Shown here in pieces: positions 57,931 through 64,000 of a DNA stretch of 64,000 nucleotides (position 1 is its first letter; the number at the start of each line of letters is the position of its first letter). The notes below the pieces were generated by a model, which ran no database searches, had not been told where the DNA came from, and saw nothing but the letters and a program-made list of their open reading frames with translations. The position numbers and the translations under genes are program-made. The DNA is taken from the NCBI RefSeq assembly GCF_004765815.2, contig NZ_ML974128.1, positions 310,001 to 374,000 on the forward strand, given 5' to 3'. Source of the stretch: Halorussus salinus (GTDB taxonomy: Archaea; Halobacteriota; Halobacteria; Halobacteriales; Haladaptataceae).

Positions 57931-58026
57931 CCGGTACCGTCTCTCGAACTCCGGTACCGTCTCCCGACTCCGGTACCGTCTCCCGACTCCGGTATCGTCT
58001 CCCGATTCCGGTACCGTCTCTCGAAC
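57931..58026 (-). repeat. 19-20-bp tandem array with a CGGTACCG palindrome, five units
   Basis: ccggtaccgtctcccgact-type units at 57931, 57951, 57970, 57989 and 58008. Each has an imperfect or perfect cggtaccg palindrome at its start, so the array reads as evenly spaced (about two helical turns) palindromes. It fills the interval between the divergently transcribed PHP and DUF309 genes. Confidence 0.85.
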
Positions 58027-58062
58027 CCCGCACCTTACGCCGCTCCGGACCGACGTGCGACT

Positions 58063-58548
58063 ATGGACGACCACACCCGCGACGCGTCGGTCGGTCCGCC
58101 CCGAGTCGGGACGCCGACCGGGTGGCTCCCCGCGAAGGGTCGCTGGGAACACGACACGCTCCGGCGGGCGACGGTCCACGGGATTCGACTGTTCAACGTC
58201 GGCGAGTTCCACGAATCGCACGACTGCTTCGAATACGAGTGGTACAACTACGGGAGCGGGACCACCGAGAGCAAGTTCCTCCACGGAATGGTGCAGGTCG
58301 CGGCGGGCGCGTACAAGCACTTCGACTTCGAGGACGACGGCGGAATGGCCTCGCTGTTCGAGACCGCGCTCCAGTACCTCCACGGCGTGCCTCGGGACTA
58401 CTACGGCGTGGACGTGCTGGACGTGCGCGAGACGATGACTCGCGCGCTGGAGGAGCCGACCGTCTTGGAGGAGTGGCGAATCGAACTCGACGGCACGCTC
58501 CCGACCGCGGATAAATCAGACTTCGCGTACGCCGAATCGCTGGAGTGA
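58063..58548 (+). CDS. DUF309 family protein
   Basis: 161 aa from the ATG at 58063. The DUF309 signature [19 protein letters not shown] (GxFxExHDxxExxW) is at residues about 45-63, followed by [36 protein letters not shown]. The conserved His/Glu set suggests a metal-dependent enzyme, though I know of no established activity. Promoter and start lie directly after the tandem palindrome array. Confidence 0.88.
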   Translation: MDDHTRDASVGPPRVGTPTGWLPAKGRWEHDTLRRATVHGIRLFNVGEFHESHDCFEYEWYNYGSGTTESKFLHGMVQVAAGAYKHFDFEDDGGMASLFETALQYLHGVPRDYYGVDVLDVRETMTRALEEPTVLEEWRIELDGTLPTADKSDFAYAESLE

Positions 58549-58637
58549 CTACTCGCCGACCGAGGAGGCCGCGGCCCCGTCCGACGCCACCGTCGCCCGC
58601 CTCGATATTCGCACTGGTAATCAACGGGAATCGACAA

Positions 58638-58646
58638 CTTATATAC
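58638..58646 (+). promoter_or_regulatory. TATA box of the double winged-helix regulator gene
   Basis: cttatatac, about 66 nt before the ATG at 58708, giving a leader of about 40 nt, unusually long for this window. Confidence 0.55.
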
Positions 58647-58707
58647 ACGCGGCGTCGTTGGTGGAGACAGAGCGCCCCGACTGCTCGCGCACTGGGAGGC
58701 TACCCAC

Positions 58708-59391
58708 ATGACAACGACCGACTCTCGCAACGACACGGCGGACGCCCGACCGTACAGCACCGAGCGCGACGCCTCGCTCGACGCGACTTTCGACGCACTC
58801 GGGAACCGGGACTGTCGGGTCCTCCTCTGGCATCTCGCGGACAGCGACGAGGCGGTCGTCGTGGACGACCTCGTGGACCTGCTGGCCGACGAGGCCACGT
58901 TGGCCGACGAAGTTCGACTGCGCGCTCGCCTCCACCACACCTACCTCCCGAAACTGGCCGACGCGGGCCTCGTGGAGTACGACGCCGACCGCGAACTCGT
59001 CACCCAACGCGAGGACAGCGAGTTCGAGGAGCTACGCCCGGTCGTCGCGGAGTTCGAGTCGGCCGACCACCCCGTCTCGTTGAACACGCTGTTCGACCTC
59101 CTCGCGGACGTGCGGCGGCGCGAGGCGGTCGTGACCCTGTTGGCTCACGGGGACCTGTCGCTCCCGGACCTCGCCGACGAAGTGGCCGTCGCCGAGGAGG
59201 GCGAACCCCTCACGCGAATCGACGCCGACGACGTGTTGCAGGTCTACCTCTCGCTGTACCACACCCACGTCCCGAAACTCGCTCGCGCCGGACTCGTGGA
59301 CTACGACCAAGACGACGACTACGTGGCGCTGACCGACGCGGGCCGGGACCTCGAATCGCCGATTCGGTCGTTCTGTGACGGCGACGACTGA
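58708..59391 (+). CDS. Tandem DUF7344-type winged-helix regulator
   Basis: 227 aa with two copies of the winged-helix domain. Copy 1 is at about 24-112 (ATFDALGNRDCRVLLWHLADSD...RLHHTYLPKLADAGLVEYD); copy 2 at about 126-215 (TLFDLLADVRRREAVVTLLAHGD...SLYHTHVPKLARAGLVDYD). The shared HxT(Y/H)xPKLAxAGLV core is the recognition helix and wing. The same domain occurs once in the gene at 4755-5300. Probably a DNA-binding regulator; two domains may bind two half-sites. Confidence 0.82.
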   Translation: MTTTDSRNDTADARPYSTERDASLDATFDALGNRDCRVLLWHLADSDEAVVVDDLVDLLADEATLADEVRLRARLHHTYLPKLADAGLVEYDADRELVTQREDSEFEELRPVVAEFESADHPVSLNTLFDLLADVRRREAVVTLLAHGDLSLPDLADEVAVAEEGEPLTRIDADDVLQVYLSLYHTHVPKLARAGLVDYDQDDDYVALTDAGRDLESPIRSFCDGDD

Positions 59392-59470
59392 CGACAGGTC
59401 GATAATCTGAAATTTACACGACGGCGGAGAGTCGAAACGCTCAAAAGCACGCGGTGCCGCTTTTTTGCCG

Positions 59471-60268
59471 ATGCGAATCGAGCAGTTGGGCGAGGGGACG
59501 CCCGAAATCGCCGTCGTCGCCGCGATTCACGGCGACGAGCCGTGCGGCGTCCGAGCGATAGACCGTCTCCTCGCGTCGTCGCCAGCAGTCGAGCGCCCCG
59601 TCAAGTTCGTCGTCGCGAACGAGGAGGCGCTGGACCGCGAAGTCAGATACGTCGAAGAAGATTTGAATCGGGCGTTTCCGGGCGACCCGGACGCCGAGAC
59701 CCACGAGCGTCGCCTCGCGGCCGCGCTCTCCCAAGAGGTCCGGGACTGCACGACGCTCTCGTTGCACTCCACCCAGTCGTACGCCGAACCGTTCGCGCTG
59801 GTCGATACCGTGGACGCCGTGGCGCGCTCGGTCTGTCCGTACCTGCCGGTCTCCGTGTTGGTCGAGACGGAGGCCGAGAGCGACGGGCGACTCATCGAGT
59901 ACCCCCACGTCGTCGAGGCCGAGTGCGGCCTGCAGGGTTCCGACGAGGCCGCGGACAACGCCGAGGAGCTAATCTACGGCTTCCTCCAAGCGACCGGTGC
60001 GCTCCCCGACGACGAACCGGTCGCGGGCTACGACCGCGACGAGGTGGCGGTCTACCGCCTCGGCAATCCGGTGCCCAAGGACGGCGGCGACGAGTTCCGG
60101 GTGTTCGCGGACAACTTCGAGCGCGTCGCGGAGGGGGAGGTCTTCGCCGCCTCGAACCGCCGGGAACTGGTCGCCGACGAACCGTTCTATCCGGTGTTGA
60201 TGTCCGCCTACGGTTACGAGAACGTCTTCGGCTACCGCGGCGAACGCGTCGGCGTCCTCGACGGCTGA
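59471..60268 (+). CDS. Succinylglutamate desuccinylase/aspartoacylase-like zinc hydrolase
   Basis: 265 aa from the ATG at 59471. M14-like carboxypeptidase fold: zinc ligands H20 and E23 in AAIHGDEP and H99 in LSLHSTQ; substrate Arg/Asn in EEDLNRAFPGDP; catalytic Glu in VVEAECG. AspA/AstE-type enzymes remove an acyl group from an N-acyl amino acid. The exact acyl donor cannot be predicted. A TTG at 59465 (two residues more) is the only alternative. The T-run at 59461-59466 directly precedes it. Confidence 0.9.
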   Translation: MRIEQLGEGTPEIAVVAAIHGDEPCGVRAIDRLLASSPAVERPVKFVVANEEALDREVRYVEEDLNRAFPGDPDAETHERRLAAALSQEVRDCTTLSLHSTQSYAEPFALVDTVDAVARSVCPYLPVSVLVETEAESDGRLIEYPHVVEAECGLQGSDEAADNAEELIYGFLQATGALPDDEPVAGYDRDEVAVYRLGNPVPKDGGDEFRVFADNFERVAEGEVFAASNRRELVADEPFYPVLMSAYGYENVFGYRGERVGVLDG

Positions 60269-60447
60269 CTCGGCGATTCCGTCTCGGTTCCGACTTCCGA
60301 ACGCGGTTTTCCGATGGACGAGCGACCAGCACGGCGCACGCTCGGTGATGCACTTCTCTCCCCGCGGGGGTACGAAGAACAGAATACCACGCCAATCCAA
60401 ACACCCACGACTACCCAACTAGCGAAACCGCGGGAAAGAGGAGCGGT

Positions 60448-61209
60448 CTACTCCTCGGGTTCGGTCTCGTCGTCGCCGCCGCCGAGCAGGTCGAGTTCCG
60501 AGAGGTACTCCTCGGTCTCGTCGTTGGTCAGTTCCATGAACTGCTCGGACTCGGCGTCGATGGTCGCGATGCCGACGCCTTCGGGGCTGAGTTCGTCGTC
60601 GTTGACCGACCCGAGCGCGCGGAGCGCGAGTTCGATGCCGCCGTCCAAGTCCATCGCCTCGCTGTAGTTGTCCTCAAGATACTCCTGAATCTCGCCGCGG
60701 TCGGCACCGACCGCGAGGGCCTTCCACTCGTAGGGAGTGCCCGAGGGGTCGGTCTCGTAGAGGCGCGGCTCGCCGTCCTCGATGCCGCCGATGATGAGCG
60801 CGACGCCGAACGGACGCGCGCCGCCGACCTGCGTGTACTGCTGGATGTGGTCGGTGACTTCCTTGGTCAGCGTCTCGACGCCGATTGGCTCGCCGTAGCG
60901 CAGGCGGTTGACCTGCGTCTGCTGGCGCGCGAAGTCGATGAGCTGGCGCGCGTCGGCGACGTGGCCCGCCGAGGCGATGCCGATGTGGTCGTCGGCCTTG
61001 TGAATCTTCTCGACGCTGGTCCGCTCCATGAGTTCGGAGCGGATGCGCTTGTCCACCGCGAGTACGACGCCGCCTTCGGTGCGGATGCCGATACTCGCAG
61101 TGCCGCGTTTGACGGCCTCGCGGGCGTATTCGACCTGATAGAGCCGTCCGTCCGGGGAGAAGATGGTAATCCCACGGTCGTAGGCCTGCTGTTGGGCTTG
61201 TCCCTGCAT
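60448..61209 (-). CDS. psmA: Proteasome subunit alpha
   Basis: 253 aa. Outer-ring subunit of the 20S proteasome; not catalytic, gates entry for AAA ATPases such as PAN and the Cdc48-type protein. The N-terminal gating segment QQAYDRGITIFSPDGRLYQVEYAREAVKRGTASIGI is the proteasome alpha signature with the YDR motif. Later GGVVLAVDKRIRS and ARPFGVALIIGG follow. The acidic tail LSELDLLGGGDDETEPEE is haloarchaeal. It begins 4 nt after the rnp2 stop, so the two are co-transcribed. Confidence 0.97.
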   Translation of the reverse strand: MQGQAQQQAYDRGITIFSPDGRLYQVEYAREAVKRGTASIGIRTEGGVVLAVDKRIRSELMERTSVEKIHKADDHIGIASAGHVADARQLIDFARQQTQVNRLRYGEPIGVETLTKEVTDHIQQYTQVGGARPFGVALIIGGIEDGEPRLYETDPSGTPYEWKALAVGADRGEIQEYLEDNYSEAMDLDGGIELALRALGSVNDDELSPEGVGIATIDAESEQFMELTNDETEEYLSELDLLGGGDDETEPEE

Positions 61210-61213
61210 AGTA

Positions 61214-61693
61214 TCACTCGAAATCGAGTTCCGTCGCGCCCGCGAACGCGCCGTCGGTCCGCACGTCGAGGAGTCCGTCTCGCTCGACGGCCGACCGGTC
61301 TGCGTCCCCGAACACGACTTTTCTCTCGTCAGGAATTTGGCCGTCTGCTCCTAAATACTTTTCTTCACAGGCACGGACCGTACCGCTTATACCGCGGACG
61401 CGAAGGCCGACGGGGTCGTTTCGGATTTCGTCCACGCAGGCCAGCGCCGCGCGGGCCTGCTGGGCGTGGCCGTGGCGCGCGCGGACGATGGCCTCTCCGG
61501 TGCCCTCGCCGAACTCGAACTGGAGGACCTTCAGGTCGGCGTCGGCGCTCCCGGCGTCGCCAAGGAGATTCTGGGCGGCGAACCAGACGCTCCGCTGGAA
61601 GTCCCGTCGGTCGATGTCGGCGTCGGGCCACGCTTCGAGTTCGACGGCGAGGTAGCGCCACCGCGGTCGGAGATGCTTCGGGAGGTGTTTCAT
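61214..61693 (-). CDS. rnp2: Ribonuclease P protein component 2 (Pop5)
   Basis: 159 aa from the ATG at 61693. Binds the catalytic domain of RNase P RNA with Rpp30. Begins MKHLPKHLRPRWRYLAVELEAWPDADIDRRDFQRSVWFAAQNLLGDAGSA and continues with VLQFEFGEGTGEAIVRARHGHAQQARAALACV and VGLRVRGISGTVRACEEKYLG, all typical of archaeal Pop5. Followed by psmA as in other archaea. The usual upstream Rpp30 gene (rnp3) is absent: the next gene upstream is on the opposite strand. Confidence 0.93.
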   Translation of the reverse strand: MKHLPKHLRPRWRYLAVELEAWPDADIDRRDFQRSVWFAAQNLLGDAGSADADLKVLQFEFGEGTGEAIVRARHGHAQQARAALACVDEIRNDPVGLRVRGISGTVRACEEKYLGADGQIPDERKVVFGDADRSAVERDGLLDVRTDGAFAGATELDFE

Positions 61694-61831
61694 CCGTGAG
61701 TAGTTGTCGGCCACTAGACCCGAGTCGGCTTGAATGGTCGGTTTTCTGGCCGCGGCTACCGGTTCGTTCATCTCGTCCCACTATTCAATATTAACGGACA
61801 ATTTTTTACGGAGGCGCGAAGTAACTCGCCC

Positions 61832-61837
61832 GGAGGG
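61832..61837 (+). promoter_or_regulatory. Shine-Dalgarno sequence of the BMP lipoprotein-like gene
   Basis: ggaggg, 10 nt before the ATG at 61847. Most genes in this window lack such a site and appear leaderless, so this one probably uses a 5' leader of about 30 nt after an AT-rich promoter near 61786-61796. Confidence 0.55.
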
Positions 61838-61846
61838 TGTGAAAAG

Positions 61847-62974
61847 ATGACACGTAACGCAGACGCGACAGGGGAGACGGCCGGGCCAGACTGGAGACGG
61901 ACCGCGAGCGACTTCGACCGACGCGACTTCCTCAAATCGGGGGCCGCGCTGGTCGGCGGGACGGCCATCGCTGGACGGGTCGGCGCACAGGACGGTGGCA
62001 CGACGAACGTCGCCATCGTCTCCAGTCCGGCCGGGTTCGGCGACGGAGCGTTCAACGACCTCGCGCTGGAGGGTCTCCGGAGCGCGTCCGAGGAGTTCAA
62101 CCTCAACATCCAGCAGGTCGAGGAGACCGACCAGTCGCAGTATCGCACGGTCCAGTCCCGGTTGGCCGAGAGTTCCAATCCGGACTACGACCTCATCGTG
62201 CTGGTCGGCTACAACCACACGCAGGCGCTCGAATCGAACGCTTCCCAGTACTCCGACCAGCGGTGGATGCTCATCAACGACTACGTGGACCAACCCAACG
62301 TCGCGGGGTACACGTGGGCCAACCACGAGATGTCGTTCCAAGCGGGCGTCCTCGCGGGCACGATGACGACTCGGGAACTCTCTCACGCGGGCAACTCGCT
62401 GAACCCCGACAACGCCGTCGTCGGGTTCGTCGGCGGCGTCGATGGCGCGCTCATCAACGCCTTCGAGCGCGCCTACAGGGCCGGAGCGCAGTGGGTCAAC
62501 GAGGAGGTGGACGTTCGCGTCGGCTACATCGGCAACTACACCGACACCCAGACCGCGAACAACATCGCCAGTTCCCAGTACGACGCCGGTGCCGACATCG
62601 TCTATCACGCGGCCGCCGCGGCCGGGCAGGGCGTCTTTCAGGCCGCGCGCGACGCGAACCGGTTCGCCATCGGGGTCGATTCGGACCAGTCCCAGACGCT
62701 CCCGGACTATCAGGACGTTATCATGGGGTCGGCGGTCAAGTTCATCAACGAGGGGACCAGAGAGGTCGCGGTCGCCGTCGCGCAGGACAACTGGGAGAGC
62801 GTCAACGGCCAGAACGTCCTCGGACTGCAGGAGGACGCCGTTCAGGTGGTCCTCGGACAGGCCGTCGGCCCGAAGCTCCCCGACGTAGTGAGCCAGAACC
62901 TCGACGAATCCAAGCAGGCTATCGTGAACGGTGACGTGACGGTGCCGTGTAGCGCCTCGGGCTGTCAGAACTGA
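61847..62974 (+). CDS. BMP/PnrA-like substrate-binding protein of an ABC importer, Tat-exported
   Basis: 375 aa from the ATG at 61847. Tat signal: DRRDFLKSGAALVGGTAIAGRVGAQ with R25/R26; no lipobox Cys, so it would be cleaved or held by the uncleaved helix. The mature part is the basic membrane protein family: VAIVSSPAGFGDGAFNDLALEGLRSASEEF, YDLIVLVGYNHTQAL, NVAGYTWANHEMSFQAGVLAGTMT, VGFVGGVDGALINAFERAYRAGAQWV, and YHAAAAAGQGVFQAARD. Members bind nucleosides or purines. The next gene is the matching ATPase. Confidence 0.92.
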   Translation: MTRNADATGETAGPDWRRTASDFDRRDFLKSGAALVGGTAIAGRVGAQDGGTTNVAIVSSPAGFGDGAFNDLALEGLRSASEEFNLNIQQVEETDQSQYRTVQSRLAESSNPDYDLIVLVGYNHTQALESNASQYSDQRWMLINDYVDQPNVAGYTWANHEMSFQAGVLAGTMTTRELSHAGNSLNPDNAVVGFVGGVDGALINAFERAYRAGAQWVNEEVDVRVGYIGNYTDTQTANNIASSQYDAGADIVYHAAAAAGQGVFQAARDANRFAIGVDSDQSQTLPDYQDVIMGSAVKFINEGTREVAVAVAQDNWESVNGQNVLGLQEDAVQVVLGQAVGPKLPDVVSQNLDESKQAIVNGDVTVPCSASGCQN

Positions 62975-62990
62975 CCGGCCTCCTCGTCGT

Positions 62991-62999
62991 TATTTATGA
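62991..62999 (+). promoter_or_regulatory. TATA box of the ABC ATPase gene
   Basis: tatttatga, 27 nt before the ATG at 63022; suggests the ATPase gene has its own leaderless transcript even though it follows the BMP gene. Confidence 0.55.
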
Positions 63000-63021
63000 T
63001 ACAAAATCACGTACCACGACT

Positions 63022-64000
63022 ATGAGCGACACAGGAGTACCCGCCGTCCGACTCGACGGTATCACCAAGCGATTCGGCGACGTGGTGGCCAACGACGCCG
63101 TGGACCTCTCGCTCGACGCCGGGTCGGTCCACGCGCTCGTCGGCGAGAACGGCGCGGGCAAGACCACCCTGATGAGCGTCCTCTACGGCCTCTACGACCC
63201 CGACGCGGGCGACATCTTCGTGGACGGCCAGCGCCGCGAGTTCGACTCTCCTCGGGACGCCATCGACGCCGGGGTCGGGATGATTCACCAGCACTTCCAG
63301 TTGGTGGACAACATGACCGTCGTCCAGAACGTCGTGTTGGGCCACGAGCCGACCGAGAACGGACTCGTGGACGAGGAGAGCGCCCGGTCCGACATCGAGG
63401 ACATCTGCGAGACCTACGGGTTCGACGTGGACCGGTACCTCGACACGCCGGTCGAGCAGTTAGGGGTCGGCGTGCAACAGCGCGTCGAAATCGTCAAGAG
63501 CCTCTATCGAGGCGCGGACGTGCTGGTCCTCGATGAACCGACCGCGGTGTTGACGCCCCAAGAGGTCGAAGGACTCTTCGAGGTGATGGCGGAACTCACC
63601 GACCGCGGGCGGTCGCTCATCTTCATCACGCACAAGCTGGACGAGGCCCTCGAAGCGGCCGACGACATCACCGTCCTGCGCGACGGGAAGGCGGTCGGCA
63701 CCGTCGCGGCCGCCGAGACCTCCCGCGAGGAGTTGGCCCGGATGATGGTCGGCCGGGACGTGCTGTTCGACTACCCCGAGCGCGAGACCGTGCCCGGCGA
63801 CGTGACCCTCTCCGTCGAGGAGTTGCGGGTCCGGGACGACCGGGACCTCGAACAGGTCGGCGGCGTGGACCTGACCGTCCGCGAGGGTGAAATCCTCGGC
63901 ATCGCGGGCGTCGAGGGGAACGGCCAGACCGAACTCGTGGAGGCGCTGACCGGCCTGCGCGAGGTCGAGGAGGGCACCGTCACCTTCGCGGGCGGGGATA
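63022..64000 (+). CDS. ABC transporter ATP-binding protein (nucleoside/sugar, double NBD), truncated by the window end
   Basis: 326 residues are visible and the frame is open at 64000. First NBD: VRLDGITKRFGDVVANDAVDLSLD, Walker A GENGAGKTTLM, Q-loop MIHQHFQLV, signature VEQLGVGVQQRVEI (non-canonical in place of LSGGQ, as in RbsA/YufO-like first NBDs), Walker B VLVLDEPTAVLTPQE, H-loop FITHKLDEA. A second NBD begins VEELRVRDDRDLEQVGGVDLTVREGEILGIAGVEGNGQTEL. Partner of the BMP-type binding protein; permease genes should follow outside the window. Confidence 0.93.
   Translation, partial: MSDTGVPAVRLDGITKRFGDVVANDAVDLSLDAGSVHALVGENGAGKTTLMSVLYGLYDPDAGDIFVDGQRREFDSPRDAIDAGVGMIHQHFQLVDNMTVVQNVVLGHEPTENGLVDEESARSDIEDICETYGFDVDRYLDTPVEQLGVGVQQRVEIVKSLYRGADVLVLDEPTAVLTPQEVEGLFEVMAELTDRGRSLIFITHKLDEALEAADDITVLRDGKAVGTVAAAETSREELARMMVGRDVLFDYPERETVPGDVTLSVEELRVRDDRDLEQVGGVDLTVREGEILGIAGVEGNGQTELVEALTGLREVEEGTVTFAGGD

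Noticed and set aside
57931..58026. CRISPR-like array
   Set aside because: Units are contiguous 19-20-bp repeats without unique spacers, there are only five, and no cas gene is in the window.

Overview
The window is a high-GC (roughly two-thirds G+C by eye) stretch of a haloarchaeal (class Halobacteria) chromosome. The evidence is the strongly acidic proteins, TATA-box promoters placed about 27 nt before leaderless ATG/GTG starts, twin-arginine (Tat) signals, and an archaeal gene set: PriS, GINS, Cdc48-type AAA ATPase, proteasome alpha, RNase P Pop5, RtcB/archease, MBF1, and TbsP. The genus cannot be fixed from the sequence alone. Almost everything is chromosomal core; no transposase, integrase, plasmid or virus gene and no CRISPR array was seen.

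Layout. 1-8.3 kb: the 3' part of purF, small haloarchaeal proteins, a DUF420 membrane protein, tRNA-Leu(GAG), a PH/SHOCT protein, a thioesterase, an overlapping winged-helix/DICT regulator pair, an MBF1-like factor, a sugar-phosphate isomerase-like TIM barrel, and a Nudix hydrolase. 8.4-15.7 kb: a His-rich exported peptide, a Gfo/Idh/MocA oxidoreductase, an eIF2B-alpha/R15P-isomerase-like protein, the first copy of a dispersed structured repeat, small membrane proteins, the archease-rtcB RNA ligase pair, and an acetyltransferase. 15.7-21.9 kb: a site-2 protease-like enzyme, priS plus GINS (replication), and an Hsp20-like small gene overlapping a Cdc48-type ATPase gene. 22-27.8 kb: alpha/beta hydrolase, the second repeat copy, panB, HAD phosphatase, acyl-CoA dehydrogenase, glycosyltransferase.

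27.8-39.3 kb: a six-PAS histidine kinase, an AlaX-type tRNA-editing enzyme, a 1-Cys peroxiredoxin, a PQQ-propeller protein with three C-terminal zinc-ribbon units, a class III aminotransferase, a MgtC/DUF4010 membrane protein, an AI-2E-type exporter and a PadR regulator. 39.5-46.8 kb: an amphi-Trp protein, a candidate small structured RNA with its own promoter, a 48-codon gene, a DUF1028 protein, a probably frameshifted gene, and one-carbon genes folD and glyA flanking a Tat lipoprotein. 46.8-50.3 kb is the most accessory-looking part: a CHAT/caspase-like protease gene of visibly lower G+C, a 44-codon membrane peptide gene convergent with it, and tbsP. 50.3-58.5 kb: a fused E1-like/YcaO protein, a duplicated membrane protein, DUF63, Lrp, inositol monophosphatase, tRNA-Leu(CAA), a PHP phosphatase and DUF309. 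58.7-64 kb: a double winged-helix regulator, an AspA/AstE-like metallohydrolase, psmA-rnp2, and the start of a BMP-type nucleoside ABC importer.

The least explained signals are non-coding: (i) a TATA-driven, hairpin-rich RNA candidate at about 40.0 kb; (ii) two copies of a dispersed repeat whose long hairpin is kept by compensatory base changes; (iii) reiteration of the 3' acceptor octamer of both tRNA-Leu genes directly downstream, each time next to a hairpin; (iv) several short tandem arrays and in-frame hairpin inserts inside genes.
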